A DNA stretch of 64,000 nucleotides, taken from assembly GCA_963854835.1 (NCBI GenBank), contig OY978526.1, positions 65,448,765 through 65,512,764 of the forward strand, read 5' to 3'. The notes below the pieces were generated by a model. The model saw only the letters and a list, made by a program, of their open reading frames with translations. It ran no database searches and was not told the origin of the DNA. Each line of letters begins with the position of its first letter. The first letter of the stretch is position 1. This DNA is from Megamerina dolium. Taxonomy: Eukaryota; Arthropoda; Insecta; Diptera; Megamerinidae. The translations under genes and the position numbers were made by a program. This document shows, one piece after another, positions 50,999 through 59,915 of this stretch.

Positions 50999-52275
50999 TA
51001 TGTATAATTGAAACCATTATACCTTACGTATAGTTTTCATCAACCGATACATTTCGATTTACATTATGATCCTCGAATTATAATATCGAATTTTTATATG
51101 GAATATAATTTTTTCGACATTATTACAAAAAGATCGAAATCTTAATTATTTCCAAATTTCTTTTCGGCTTTAATGCAAAATTTTCAACAGTAATATTGAA
51201 AATATTATTGGGGGGTAAAATCAGAGGAACTGAATGTAATTTTTAAAGGGTTCGTGAAATGTGAAATGCATATATGAACGAATTATAGCCCTTTCTGGTA
51301 GGTTTTCAACCTTTAAAAGTCGGACAATTAACAACTCTGCTATGATAAAAATACAATTTTGGCGGTTCTAAAAGGGTTAAGGAAAAACTTTTTCTTTGTC
51401 CCGACAACGTTTGAATATAATCTTTTAAACTAGGGGTGAAATTTTGATACTTTTTTTCGTGATCCATCGTAGTATGCATACTTCTTTTTCCTCGACCCAA
51501 TGCAATACCAGATATAGTTTTTGCAAACCGATGTGATCACGTTATATGATCACTGAACCTTACACAAAAACACATGATGATCTTGCTTTATCAGTTCAGG
51601 CACGTTATCTATGTTTGCTAGCATCAGCATGATCTATTTTAGCGAACTGTGGCTATAATTTAATCCAATGCAATCTCAAGGAAATATAGTTATAGGAGAA
51701 TACGTCGTTGTCAAATGTCGAAAACGATCCAAAATATTCACATTTAATTTTGCCAAAGTGAAAATTGTCATTCTATCGGAATACATATTGGGCAATATAC
51801 AATATATGAACATAGATATACACTGAATCATGGTTTATTAAACTTAAACCAAAAATCTTTTTTAAAATTATAAACTAATTATTCTCATCATTTATCTTAC
51901 AGTTTCCTAAACAGCGATCGCACCACCGTAACACACGACCTTGCCATTTTAGTGCTGATTAATCATTTTCAATTTACACCATATCTTAAACCAATTTGTG
52001 TAGATTTTCTAAATTATAAACTTGGTAATGCCAATCAAGTGTTACAGCCATATGAAACCAATGAGCAAGTTTTAAGGGACACACAGAATATCACAGATAT
52101 TGGTTCAGCGATCGGTCATAGCAGTGGTAACAATGATGGCGTGAATGATCGTCATATGACATTAGTAAATATTGTTAGTAGGAAATATGAAAATAGTCAA
52201 ATCGGTTTAATCAATGTTCATGTATTTAGGCAATTTATCAAAGAACAATTAGCACGTTATAATTATCTGCTCTAA
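34781..52275 (+). CDS. ModSP-like pseudoprotease (serine protease homologue), tandem paralogue
   Basis: Exons 34781-34841, 42652-42955, 43032-43549, 43623-44000, 44084-44234 and 51903-52275 join in phase to 594 aa. The layout matches the upstream modSP gene: signal peptide (Leu-rich, 1 to about 19), LDLa repeats (first at 28-65, second 70-106, two more to about 195), Sushi, Wonton-like module, protease-like domain. The protease is dead: A-A-S423-C replaces A-A-H-C, and G-H-S-S-G (542-546) stands where G-D-S-G-G should be. About 33 residues between the middle strand and this loop, with their Cys and the W-G motif, are missing. Asp483 is kept. No stop or frameshift interrupts it, so it is probably a working non-catalytic protein, for example a binding partner or decoy in the cascade; that role is inference. 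It lacks the intron that splits the Wonton module in modSP. Intron 1 (7.8 kb) and intron 5 (7.7 kb) are full of transposons. Confidence 0.87.
35080..35690. repeat. Duplicated GTATGGGAGGTAGGCGT repeat (intron 1 of the paralogue)
   Basis: Two blocks about 275-500 bp apart share TTTTGTATGGGAGGTAGGCG with a TTTTATCCGATTAC / TTTCATTAGATTAC continuation. The flanks TGCTGTGATTCTAG (near 35110) and TGCTGTGATCATAG (near 35628) also repeat. Words resemble the larger repeat just downstream. Confidence 0.55.
36305..37563. mobile_element. Dispersed repeat with inverted termini, GGGCGTGG motifs and GGAC tandem run
   Basis: TATACCCTGCATA at 36305-36317 and TATGCAGGGTATA at 37551-37563 are perfect 13-bp inverted ends. 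Inside, four or five diverged units of about 150-200 bp carry TATGGGAG/GGGCTAC..AGTGGGCGTGG (near 36475, 36630, 36770, 36920 and 37080). Near the right end is a GACGGACGGAC run (37390-37428). This architecture is common in fly non-autonomous elements with internal subrepeats. It has no coding capacity. Confidence 0.65.
37566..39180. other. Intronic AT-rich DNA with a diverged internal duplication
   Basis: No gene recognised. At about 38262-38470 two diverged copies share TCTACTTTA / AGCTACTTTA, then TC-CTAGT-ATGCA and TGCCAATTCAAT. They yield an open + frame (38248-38526) with a weakly repeated protein pattern, probably chance or relic. Paired ACTAGT words near 34510 and 38955-39010 could mark the ends of an old element, but this is weak. 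Confidence 0.4.
39185..39660 (-). pseudogene. mariner-family transposase remnant
   Basis: Read on the minus strand, the region gives mariner C-terminal motifs in broken frames: H-D-N-A-P-S-H, then P-P-D-L-A-P-C-D-F-F-L-F, then K-K-P-L-R-G. The second block is the third part of the D,D34D catalytic centre. Stops interrupt it and the N-terminal half is missing. The end sequence GATCAAAAAGTTCCCGG near 39188 resembles a mariner terminus. Confidence 0.8.
40018..40870 (+). pseudogene. Tigger/pogo-type transposase remnant
   Basis: The left end CAGTGAACCCTCGGTTAACG (40019-40038) has the character of a pogo/Tigger terminus. The + frame 40530-40841 holds the C-terminal DDE-domain sequence P-M-Y-Q-H-V-I-S-N-F-K-K, in which Tigger proteins usually read M-D-Q-G-V-I: the last catalytic Asp is Tyr here. 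The N-terminal and central regions are mostly gone (one short frame at 40082-40348). No right terminus was found. Confidence 0.75.
40871..42651. other. Remainder of intron 1 of the pseudoprotease gene
   Basis: AT-rich sequence with no recognised coding or repeat family. The last 40 bp before exon 2 are a CTCTCT pyrimidine tract that fits a 3' splice site. Confidence 0.45.
44323..44399. repeat. TA microsatellite, left flank of the errantivirus
   Basis: Nearly pure TA run, interrupted once by TACATA. It continues on the other side of the insertion at 50902-50995, so the provirus entered a pre-existing TA array. Confidence 0.9.
44400..44624 (-). repeat. 3' LTR of the errantivirus (225 bp)
   Basis: Matches 50621-50901 apart from a missing 56-bp block after TTAGCTGTGAC and a few substitutions. 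The env stop codon lies inside it at 44588-44590. Confidence 0.92.
44588..46098 (-). CDS. env: Errantivirus envelope glycoprotein (env)
   Basis: An open frame of about 500 codons. A hydrophobic signal-like stretch (I-I-I-V-L-L-F-A-A-V) sits at its start (about 46030-46060). No in-frame ATG precedes it; in gypsy, env comes from a spliced mRNA, so the start codon is probably supplied by an upstream exon. Basic R-H-A-R (furin-type site) is followed by S-I-N-F-L-G, as in the F-type fusion proteins shared by errantiviruses and baculoviruses. A coiled-coil-like region follows, then a C-terminal membrane span (near 44745-44800) and a short basic tail. The frame appears uninterrupted and ends within the 3' LTR. 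Its role would be membrane fusion between follicle cells and germ line, or infection; function in this copy is unknown. Confidence 0.85.
44625..44635 (-). promoter_or_regulatory. Polypurine tract of the errantivirus
   Basis: On the minus strand CGAGGGAGG lies immediately before the 3' LTR start AGTTAAC, the normal position for plus-strand DNA priming. Confidence 0.75.
46106..49088 (-). pseudogene. pol: Errantivirus pol: protease, reverse transcriptase, RNase H, integrase (broken)
   Basis: Minus-strand order: protease with D-T-G-A (49009-49017); RT with F-R-K-L-N and Y-V-D-D (about 48076-48087); RNase H with T-D-A-S-S and the T-D-H-Q block; integrase with an H-x-H...C-x2-C zinc-binding region (about 46750-46870), C-terminus in 46106-46558. 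Breaks: a TAG codon at 48025-48027 just after RT, a TAG at 47119-47121 after RNase H, and loss of the integrase core between the first catalytic Asp region and the N-G-Q-V-E-R motif. That gap is filled by a TTA triplet run (46584-46618) and the frame shifts. Expression would normally follow a -1 frameshift from gag. It cannot make a working integrase. Confidence 0.9.
46584..46618. repeat. AAT/ATT triplet microsatellite inside the integrase region
   Basis: About eleven uninterrupted AAT units on the + strand, read as poly-Leu on the minus strand. It lies exactly at the junction where the integrase core, including the second catalytic Asp, is missing. Confidence 0.9.
49056..50351 (-). CDS. gag: Errantivirus Gag protein
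   Basis: Open frame of 431 codons from the first ATG at 50351. The N-terminal half has the helical capsid-type character of gypsy-group Gag (around Y-K-N-Y-D and L-R-Q-G-N-L-T-L-L-Q-Y-Y). The C-terminal third is rich in Gln, Asn, Arg and Pro. There is no CCHC zinc knuckle, which is usual for errantiviruses. It would assemble particles and bind genomic RNA. A longer open frame reaches 50375, but without an ATG. It appears intact. Confidence 0.88.
   Translation of the reverse strand: MSDSEIDALLKNFGNLNVNSDKKSFDMATPDQLKVIIESAVNSALAAQEKIFEQKLENVSRSLRETTVSAPEIETFSETDIRENITCKESLDIVKSLPDFEGKHETYVSWRKAANTAYKVYKNYDGSSVHYQALGIIRNKVRGPADMVLASFDTPLNFKAIINRLDFTYADKRPIYLIEQELATLRQGNLTLLQYYDEVEKKLTLLTNKTIMTYDNIVATSLNEKYRQDALRVFISGTKKSLSDVLFSARPKDLPSALALAQEVEANHERYNFASNYARSIEDRAQKIELKQQPRDKKIAGSNNENSQGKNPYFNKRQVPSNVNQRRQEPMDVDPSSRFRLPTQNQNNQWQVPQQNYQGQEQAVKRPNSGTARFTGPKQQRIHHLGQEQTPPDQNNQSYQIEAGAELEDINDEFAEYDQINFLDKTPCSRT
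49083..49089 (-). promoter_or_regulatory. Candidate -1 frameshift slippery heptamer between gag and pol
   Basis: On the minus strand the heptamer T-TTT-TTA lies in the gag frame about 27 nt before the gag stop. Slipping back one base there leads into the open pol frame that reaches the protease D-T-G. The overlap and frame relation fit; no downstream structure was assessed. Confidence 0.65.
50459..50598 (-). repeat. Tandem repeats (about 60 bp) in the errantivirus leader
   Basis: GCTTTCGTCGGTCTGACG occurs three times (near 50468, 50518 and 50568), followed in the first two by T-TATGATGCGTAGT and GCCGTTGCC; spacing is about 50 bp. They lie between the primer-binding site and gag, the same place where gypsy carries its reiterated insulator sites. 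The sequence does not obviously match that insulator motif. Confidence 0.85.
50608..50621 (-). promoter_or_regulatory. Primer-binding site of the errantivirus (tRNA-Lys type)
   Basis: Minus strand TGGCGCCCAACG directly follows the 5' LTR. It is complementary to the 3' end of tRNA-Lys (…CGTTGGGCGCCA), as in gypsy. Confidence 0.85.
50621..50901 (-). repeat. 5' LTR of the errantivirus (281 bp)
   Basis: Begins AGTTAACGCTATCGTCC (minus strand) and ends AATTACT beside the primer-binding site. It contains the 56-bp block absent from the other LTR. Confidence 0.92.
50902..50995. repeat. TA microsatellite, right flank of the errantivirus
   Basis: Pure TA run of about 94 bp directly after the LTR. 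Confidence 0.9.
50996..51902 (+). other. 3' part of intron 5 of the pseudoprotease gene
   Basis: AT-rich with no recognised element. It ends in TTATCTTACAG at 51892-51902, the acceptor for the last exon. Confidence 0.5.
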
Positions 52276-53100
52276 AAAATAAGTGCACACTTAATTATGA
52301 GTGATATACAGTAATATATTCAGGGCATTTAATTTTTGATTTTATTATTAATTATAATATTTATTTGTAATACTTTTTACTACATATTTATTGACGTACA
52401 TATGAGAATGTAAAAAAAAAACTTTTTTTCAAGAGATTTACATAAATACACACAAATAGCAGCTATAAATATAAGTATAGTATGTACTATAAGTATAGTT
52501 TTATGTATAAATTTAATTAATGCCATACTGATAATGTTTTAAGTACAAATAACTACTTTTGTAAAAAACATAGTATATAGAGTTTATTCTTGCAATAATT
52601 ATTCTTAAATTAACCTTTTTGAAAATACTCGTATTCATATTTTTATAATGAAGTTCTCTTTAACAACATACATATAACTATTTTATACATAACATAATAT
52701 AGACAATTATAATATAATTAAATGAATTTCTTATTTGTGTATTTATTAATTTTATTTATGGACTAACTCATAGATTGTAGTTAGCATACATAAGAGAATA
52801 CACCATTTAATGAAGAATTTATCATTAGGATATACACTATATATAGTTCATTTTTAGTTAAATAGCAATTGCTTAAATTACAATTAATATTTAATTTTAA
52901 AAAATTTTCGCTCAATTGGTTCTGCATTAGACCATGCCAATAGTATTAATATGTATATTAAGGTGTTTTACAAGGTCTCATAAAGACATGTGTCATAAAT
53001 TTAGGTTGTAAGAAGGCAACAGTTACAACAAACCAGAAATATAGCACGCAGAGCTGTATTGGTATAACATTTAATTTAATCGCTATCAGAGATGCGGTTA
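52276..53100 (+). repeat. 3' flank of the pseudoprotease gene, duplicated downstream
   Basis: Aligns in order with about 60770-61800: CACACAA-TA-CAGCTA-AA, AGTATAGTTTTATGTATAA, CATTAGGATA-A, TTTTTAGTTAAATAGCAATTG and AAGGTG-TT-ACAA-GTCTCAT. It contains the end of a MITE relative from about 52963. The 3' UTR of the gene lies in its first part. Confidence 0.75.
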
Positions 53101-53104
53101 TGAC

Positions 53105-53635
53105 CATGAAAGCCGCCATGTTTATTTTTTGGTGCAGCTCCACCACCAGGACCGTCCATGTTGTTGAGGCACTTTCCTGCTGCTGGCCCCCATGTTGCTG
53201 TTACTGTTGTTGCTGCTCGCGCTGTTGTAGTTGCAATTGTGGTATATCCAAATCAACTAACAGTAGAGGTCGCCGCTGTCCAGTCGGGGTCGCCGCTGCC
53301 ACTCTACACGCTGTCATCACAACAAACATTTGGAAATTAGCAGAATCACCAGCGCCACCTGTCCCACTTGCAAAGGAGGCAACAATCAGTGGTCTCATCA
53401 GAGATTTCTCTCGCTTATACGATTTACCACAATATTGATAAATGTGCGATTGCACAAGGTTCGATTCTGTATGCTCAAGTATGTGCTCTTGTAGTGAGGG
53501 CTCATCGGAGAATCATTTACAACAGGATTTGAATATGAAGGGTTTATCCGTTTGATGGTACCGCGAATGACATTGCAAATTACACACTTGTGAAAATACC
53601 TTCGACAGCCGCGATATTCACATATATAAAAAAAA
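53105..53635 (-). pseudogene. C2H2 zinc-finger protein pseudogene fragment
   Basis: Read on the minus strand from about 53610: S-Q-V-C-N-L-Q-C-H-S-R, H-Q-T-D-K-P-F, then S-D-E-P-S-L-Q-E-H, then Y-Q-Y-C-G-K-S-Y-K-R-E. These are typical C2H2 finger and linker pieces. Several key Cys/His are mutated and in-frame stops occur (for example after K-S-C-C-K). A low-complexity Ala, Pro and Gln-rich tail follows in the same frame. It looks like a copied or decayed piece of a Krüppel-like factor; which one is not clear. No intron is visible, so it may be a processed copy. Confidence 0.65.
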
Positions 53636-53922
53636 ATATATAAAAAAAAAGAATATATAATAAAAAGAATATATAATATATAAAAAAAAAGAAGAAATAT
53701 GTATATATTTAAGTGAATATATAGACCAAAACGTAATATATATATGAAAATATATAAAACAATGAAATGTGTGTATATAAGTGAATATATACGTTAAGAA
53801 AATATATATGGGAATATATAGAAATGTGTATATAATATATATGAGGATATATTAAAGGGAACTATGTCGTGAATATACATATATACCAAAATTAAATAAC
53901 TATATGAAAATATGTATATGTA

Positions 53923-53995
<73 letters not shown>
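53636..53995. repeat. TATATGAAAATATA-type minisatellite and TA array
   Basis: Irregular units of TATA plus AAAAAGAA/GTGAATATA pass into a pure TA run up to 53993. Similar units resume at 58024-58075, suggesting one array split by later insertions. Confidence 0.75.
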
Positions 53996-53996
<1 letters not shown>

Positions 53997-54976
53997 GGAA
54001 GGACCTCTCCGCACCGTTTAATACCGAACGGGGTTTCAGACAAGGTGATTCGTTATCGTGCGACTTCTTCAATCTTATTATGGAGAAAATAATACGAGCT
54101 GCTGATCTACGACATAATGGCACTATCTTCAACAAAAGTGTCATGCTGTTAGCGTATGCCGACGATATTGACATAATCGGCATGAACACGCGAGCAGTCA
54201 GTGCAGCATTCTCAGAGTTGGAAAGAGAGTCGCGTCGGATGGGTCTCACGGTGAACGAGGGCAAGACGAAGTATCTAGTGTCAACAAACAAAGAGTCCCG
54301 GCGTCTTGGACAGCACGTCACTGTTGACAACTACGCTTTTGAAGTAGTAAGGGACTTTGTCTATCTTGGAACCAGCATTAACAGCAGTAATGACGTCAGC
54401 TTGGAGATCATGCGTAGGATAACTCTTGCTAACAGGTGTTACTTTGGGCTGAGTAAGCAATTGAGAAGTCGAGCCCTCTCTCGAAGAACGAAAACTACAC
54501 TCTACAAGTCTCTCATCATGCCTGTCCTAACATATGGCGCTGAAGCCTGGACAATTTCCACCTCGGATGAGCGAATACTTGGAGTTTTCGAGAGAAAAGT
54601 CCTACGCAAGATCTTTGGACCTATTTGCGTTGGTGGCGAGTACCGAATAAGGTACAACCATGAGCTGTACGAGCTGTATGCCGATATTGACATAGTAAAG
54701 CGCATCAAAATCCAGCGGCTGCGCTGGCTAGGTCATGTCGAGCGAATGGAAGAACACGCTCCAGCTAAGAAGGTGTTATATTCGGAACCTGCTGGAGGAC
54801 GACGCAAAAGAGGAAGACCAAACCTCCGGTGGAAAGACCAAGTACTGGAGAACCTGACGGCGCTTGGAATTTCTAACTGGCGCCAGCTAGCGAAGAACAG
54901 AGATGGCTGGCGAAGCATATTATTTTCGGCCTAAATCGATATTCGGTTGTTATGGCCACATAAGTAAGTAAGTAAG

Positions 54977-54977
<1 letters not shown>
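53996..54977 (+). mobile_element. 5'-truncated LINE-A copy with an open frame
   Basis: The frame from about 53996 to 54934 is open and encodes the second half of the LINE-A reverse transcriptase and its C-terminal region: R-G-F-R-Q-G-D-S-L-S-C, the catalytic Y-A-D-D-I-D-I-I-G, Y-L-G-T-S-I-N-S, and R-L-R-W-L-G-H-V-E-R. The endonuclease and the first half of RT are missing. The 3' UTR ends GTTATGGCCACATAAG plus TAAG repeats (54960-54977). It sits in the TA array, so its target duplication cannot be read. It is the best-preserved LINE-A in the window. Confidence 0.9.
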
Positions 54978-55008
<31 letters not shown>

Positions 55009-55014
55009 TATGTA

Positions 55015-55069
<55 letters not shown>

Positions 55070-55088
55070 GTATATATACATATACATA

Positions 55089-55180
<92 letters not shown>

Positions 55181-55184
55181 TATA
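54978..55184. repeat. TA array between LINE-A and the Tc1 element
   Basis: TA repeats with TACATA/TATGTA interruptions. Confidence 0.9.
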
Positions 55185-55210
55185 CAGTATGTCAAGAATG
55201 AGTTTACACA

Positions 55211-57109
55211 TTGAAAAAAAATTCACTCAAAATAGACTCAGCACTCAAAAAATTCAACCAGCTGCTCTCATTAGCTCTCAGCTCAGCCACCTGCACAAAG
55301 GTATGCAAGCAATCAAACTATAGCCCATACACACCAGCCGATATTGAATTGCTAGTAAGACAGAAAAGAAGACTCCGAAGACAATGGCAAGAATTCAGAT
55401 CACCGAATCTGAAAACACAGCTACAGCACTGCACTCGAAAGTTAAAGCAAGCCTTAAAAAATAAAAACAACAAAGAGTTAGAAGAGCACATAGCGAAATT
55501 AACACCTGGTGAAGCGTCAGACTACTCTTTGTGGAAATCAGCAAAAAACTCAAATCTGCCAATTCTCACTGATTCCTCCATCCGTTTGAGTGACGGTAAT
55601 TGGGCTAGAAGCAACTGTGAGAAGGGTTTGGTTTTTGCAAACCACCTAAAAAGTGTGTTTACACCCAATCCACCCTCTTCACAGTCCTCATTACCAAAAT
55701 TAACTTCTCAACCTTGCTCAATAATGCTCAAATTTAAAAAAAAGGACATATTCAAAGCAATTTATAAAGATTTAAACCCAAAAAAATCACCTGGTCCAGA
55801 TAAAATTACCGGTAAAATGATAAAAGAGCTACCTCCGGCTTCAGTAATTCAGCTGATGCACATTTTCAATGCTATCCTTCGTATTAAACACTATCCCAAA
55901 TGCTGGAAAACTTCAAAAATTATTATGATAGCAAAACCAGGAAAAGACCCTACAAAAGTTGCATCGTACAGACCTATCAGCCTCCTGCCTCTACTTTCTA
56001 AAATATTCGAAAAGCTACTTGTCATGAATATAACTCCATTTATTAGTCTCAACCAACTGATTCCTCAACATCAGTTTGGATTTAGAAAACAGCACGGCAC
56101 AATAGAACAAGTCCACCGCATTGTAACTCTAATAAGGAACACTTTTGAAGAAAAAAAGTATTGCTCAGCTGTCTTTCTTGATATCACTCAAGCTTTCGAT
56201 AAAGTATGGCACGATGGCCTTATTTACAAACTCAAACTATTACTGCCTGCAAATGTCTCCTCATTGCTTAGTAGCTACCTCACGAAAAGACAATTTCTCG
56301 TACATCACAAGGATTACACAACAAATCCATTGGATATTCACGCTGGCGTACCTCAAGGAAGCGTTTTGGGCCCCTTACTGTATCTCTTATACACTACAGA
56401 TATGCCCAGCAATAACCATACATTTATATCGACCTTTGCAGATGATACGGCAATATTGTGCTCTCGCTCTAACCCTATAGAAGCTACTAAACTCCTGCAG
56501 ACTCATATCGATTTTCTCGAAATCTGGCTAGCAAAATGGCGTATAAAAGTCAATGAATCAAAGAGCGTACATGTAACCTTCACGCTAAGGCCAGATACAT
56601 GTCCCCCACTTAAAATTAATGGCCAATCAGTTCCACAATGTTCCTCAACAAAGTACTTGGGTATTCACCTCGACAGAAGGCTCACCTGGAAAAATCACAT
56701 AGAGGCAAAGAAAACTCAGATCAAGCTTAAAATTAATCAGTTATGGTGGCTGATACACAAAAGATCAAAGTTGAATCTCGAATACAAAGTGCTATTATAT
56801 AAAGCAATCCAGAAGCCAATCTGGACTTATGGTATTCAGTTTTGGGGAACCGCATCTCCCTCAAATATCGAAAAATTGCAGCGAATACAATCCAAGTGTC
56901 TGCGAATTATTGTAAACGCGCCTTGGTATATGAATAACGTTAACATCCATCGAGATTTAAATGTACCCACAATTTCTGAGGAAGTTGCAATGTCTTGCAG
57001 AAGCTACATTCAAAAATTACACAGTCATCCGAATCCCCTTGCTAGGCAATTGTTGCTGAGCACGGGGCATCGTCGATTAAAAAGAAAAGACACACTGAAT
57101 ATGCTGTGA
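55211..57109 (+). CDS. Jockey-clade reverse transcriptase (endonuclease lost)
   Basis: An open frame of 632 codons; the first few come from the Tc1 inverted repeat, so there is no genuine start codon. RT motifs in order: [49 protein letters not shown], and the catalytic F-A-D-D-T-A-I (about 56437-56457). The C-terminal part Y-L-G-I-H-L-D-R follows. This is the layout of Jockey/TART-like elements. The endonuclease domain normally upstream is absent because of 5' truncation, so self-mobilisation is not possible although the RT frame is unbroken, which suggests recent insertion. Confidence 0.88.
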   Translation: MKKNSLKIDSALKKFNQLLSLALSSATCTKVCKQSNYSPYTPADIELLVRQKRRLRRQWQEFRSPNLKTQLQHCTRKLKQALKNKNNKELEEHIAKLTPGEASDYSLWKSAKNSNLPILTDSSIRLSDGNWARSNCEKGLVFANHLKSVFTPNPPSSQSSLPKLTSQPCSIMLKFKKKDIFKAIYKDLNPKKSPGPDKITGKMIKELPPASVIQLMHIFNAILRIKHYPKCWKTSKIIMIAKPGKDPTKVASYRPISLLPLLSKIFEKLLVMNITPFISLNQLIPQHQFGFRKQHGTIEQVHRIVTLIRNTFEEKKYCSAVFLDITQAFDKVWHDGLIYKLKLLLPANVSSLLSSYLTKRQFLVHHKDYTTNPLDIHAGVPQGSVLGPLLYLLYTTDMPSNNHTFISTFADDTAILCSRSNPIEATKLLQTHIDFLEIWLAKWRIKVNESKSVHVTFTLRPDTCPPLKINGQSVPQCSSTKYLGIHLDRRLTWKNHIEAKKTQIKLKINQLWWLIHKRSKLNLEYKVLLYKAIQKPIWTYGIQFWGTASPSNIEKLQRIQSKCLRIIVNAPWYMNNVNIHRDLNVPTISEEVAMSCRSYIQKLHSHPNPLARQLLLSTGHRRLKRKDTLNML

Positions 57110-57275
57110 AATTGCTATACCTCGCGACTCACCAAATTGTGATGGAACATAGGGAATATCACATAATTTTATTTAGTTTGTAAGATTTGATTACTTATTG
57201 TTAGTTTCTAAGTAATTTAGAAAGATCCAATAAAGAAAGCTTGTTAGAAAAAAAAATAAAATAAAAATAAAATTT
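55228..57275 (+). mobile_element. 5'-truncated Jockey-type LINE nested in the Tc1 element
   Basis: Begins just inside the left Tc1 inverted repeat and ends with an A-rich tail (AAAAAAAAATAAAATAAAA, 57249-57268). A poly(A) signal AATAAA lies at 57231. It has one long open frame. Exact boundaries are approximate because no clear target duplication could be read. Confidence 0.8.
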
Positions 57276-57852
57276 AATCAGTAGTGCGAAAAAATTTGCG
57301 TTCATCAGAGAGGGTAAACCGCATTTCAAATTTTATCAAGATAATGACCCAAAGCACAAGGCGAGTAGGGTAGGCTTCTTTATAACTTAACTCTATTGAA
57401 AATCTGTGGGTCTACTTAAAAAAAAGTGGCTAAAAGGCAATCTAAAAACCGTACTTAAAACTGCTATATTGGAAGAGTGGCAAAATAAAAAATTGGTTTA
57501 TTCTATGAATAAACTGGTACAATCCGTGATAGATGCAAAAGGTGGCCATACTATATACTAAATATTTTACTTGATCAAATTTTAACTAATAAATATTATA
57601 AAAGAAAAAACTTTGTATCGTTTGTGAAAAGAGTTTCTTGACACTTGTAAAATTGAGTAATATTTCATTTTGTTGTATTATTCTTTTCTTTTGCGTAGAA
57701 CTAGCAATTTTTTTTCATGAATCTTTTATAAATACTGTAAATATCTGTAACTAATAAAAAAAAATGTGTATATGGAAATAAAAGTTAATGTTTTTGGCTA
57801 AAAAAGTTGAAAATTTGAATTTTTTTCAATGTGTAAACTCATTCTTGACATA

Positions 57853-58080
<228 letters not shown>

Positions 58081-59108
58081 AAAAATTGAGAAATTTTAAA
58101 CGATTTTGGGAGTTTAAAATTCAATATGTGCAAATGAAAATTGTTCTTATCTGTGTTACTGCTTACTGCTGCTGGTGGTAATAATTTGCTGTCCTGTTAT
58201 TATCGTTGGTTCTTTTTCTAAGTAAAAAAAAACTTTTTCTTTTAATTTTCCTTTTATTTTTGAACCACACTAATGTACTTTTCAAATTTCCAATTATTTA
58301 TGTTTTAATATTTATATATGAAAAATTTGATTTAAAAAAATTATTATTTGAGCCGCACTAATGTACACTTTAATTTGCCGTTTGTTTATGTACTATTTTT
58401 TTTTTGTTTTTATTGAACCATGTACATGTTTGTATTATGTATTCACTGACACTTCTTTCTTTTCTTTAGTTATGTACACATATGCCTATGTAAATACATA
58501 TATATCTAGAGTGTTTTTTCTTTATACAAAGTGGTATATACATAAGAAACAATTAGTTTGCAATTTACGCGCTTTTCTCTATCGTCTCAATACGGAATTT
58601 GTTCCGACAACGAAATTAATTGAATAAGTTAAAATTTGATTTAAACATATATCTTGAACAATGGCATTGGCCACCAACGAAAGGCTTAACAATCTAGAAG
58701 CTGATAAAAGGTGTGCTGATGCAAATACAACAGCAACAGCAAGTAGCAGCAGCACCACCATCACATCAACCGTAACAATAACAACAACAATTACTCAAGC
58801 AGAACAAATAGAAGAAAATCACCGACAACAACAACAATATTTGACATCAGTTATCAATAGCCAAGTCTGATATTGGAAAAGATGAAGACGAAAAATAATA
58901 TTACCAACGCAACATCAACAACAGCAAGAACACTAGCAACAAGTAGATTTATATTTTTATTATGTATTATTCTCTTATTTAAAACCGATTAATTTAAAAA
59001 TAACTTTAGTTTTATTAGAAAGCAAGAAGCAGTCGGTAATTGAAAACACAGTACAACTCAACCAATGTATGAGCCCACCGGCATCTCTATCACATACACA
59101 TATATGTA

Positions 59109-59139
<31 letters not shown>

Positions 59140-59142
59140 ATA
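58081..59142. other. Non-coding stretch with a small open frame
   Basis: Mostly AT-rich. A + frame at 58661-58870 (69 codons, Thr/Ser-rich then Gln-rich) has a good ATG and balanced codons, but matches no family I know. It could be a relic exon or chance. CAA/CAG triplet runs occur at 58725-58940, and TATG repeats precede the LINE-A piece. Confidence 0.35.
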
Positions 59143-59652
59143 TGTTGACAACTACGCTTTTGAAGTAGTAAGGGACTTTGTCTATCTTGGAACCAGCATT
59201 AACAGCAGTAATGACGTCAGCTTGGAGATCATGCGTAGGATAACTCTTGCTAACAGGTGTTACTTTGGGCTGAGTAAGCAATTGAGAAGTCGAGCCCTCT
59301 CTCGAAGAACGAAAACTACACTCTACAAGTCTCTCACCATGCCTGTCCTAACATATGGCGCTGAAGCCTGGACAATTTCCACCTCGGATGAGCGAATACT
59401 TGGAGTTTTCGAGAGAAAAGTCCTACGCAAGATCTTTGGACCTATTTGCGTTGGTGGCGAGTATCGAATAAGGTACAACCATGAGCTGTACGAGCTGTAT
59501 GCCGATATTGACATAGTAAAGCGCATCAAAATCCAGCGGCTGCGCTGGCTAGGTCATGTCGAGCGAATGGAAGAACACGCTAAGAAGTTGTTATATTGCC
59601 AGAGAACACTGAGCCTCCAATCATCAGGCATGCTTTCATCCGACCATATTCC
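59143..59652 (+). pseudogene. Chimeric LINE-A fragment: sense C-terminus joined to antisense RT
   Basis: 59143-59597 is almost identical to 54324-54776 in the sense direction, with a 6-bp loss. It then switches to about 55 bp (59598-59652) that read as the reverse complement of the RT part (same strand sense as 10873-10925 of the minus copy). The tail and everything after are missing. Confidence 0.85.
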
Positions 59653-59915
59653 AAGAATATATGTTCCTGAATTTTTTATAATGTCTTCCCAATGTTTAGG
59701 CAAATTTTTAATTCCCTCCTCAAAAAATTATTTGTCTTTGGAGCCAAAATACGCGTCGATATCCCTTTTTATAGCTTCTTTTAAGGTGTAGTTCTTATTA
59801 CTTAAATGGGACTGTAGTTCGAGGAAAAGGTGATACACCAATATGCAATATTCGGAGAGTATGGTGGATGCGGATTAGCTCCCATGTGAGCTCGTTCAGC
59901 TTGGTCTGTCTTGCG
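59653..59915 (-). pseudogene. mariner-family transposase C-terminal remnant
   Basis: Minus-strand reading shows P-H-P-P-Y-S-P then, after a frame change, L-Q-S-H-L-S-N, E-A-I-K-R-D-I-D, and E-G-I-K-N-L-P-K-H-W. These are the order and spacing of mariner transposase C-termini. There are several frameshifts and stops. It differs from the copy at 39185-39660. Confidence 0.7.

Noticed and set aside
53100..53438. Cys-rich + strand frame of 112 codons
   Set aside because: It is the antisense of the glutamine/alanine-rich tail of the minus-strand zinc-finger pseudogene; Cys codons come from GCTGCTG-type triplets.
54873..55226. Long Ile/Tyr frames on both strands
   Set aside because: They are translations of TA microsatellites; the same applies to frames at 14090-14303, 50803-50997, 53794-54330 and 57788-58133.
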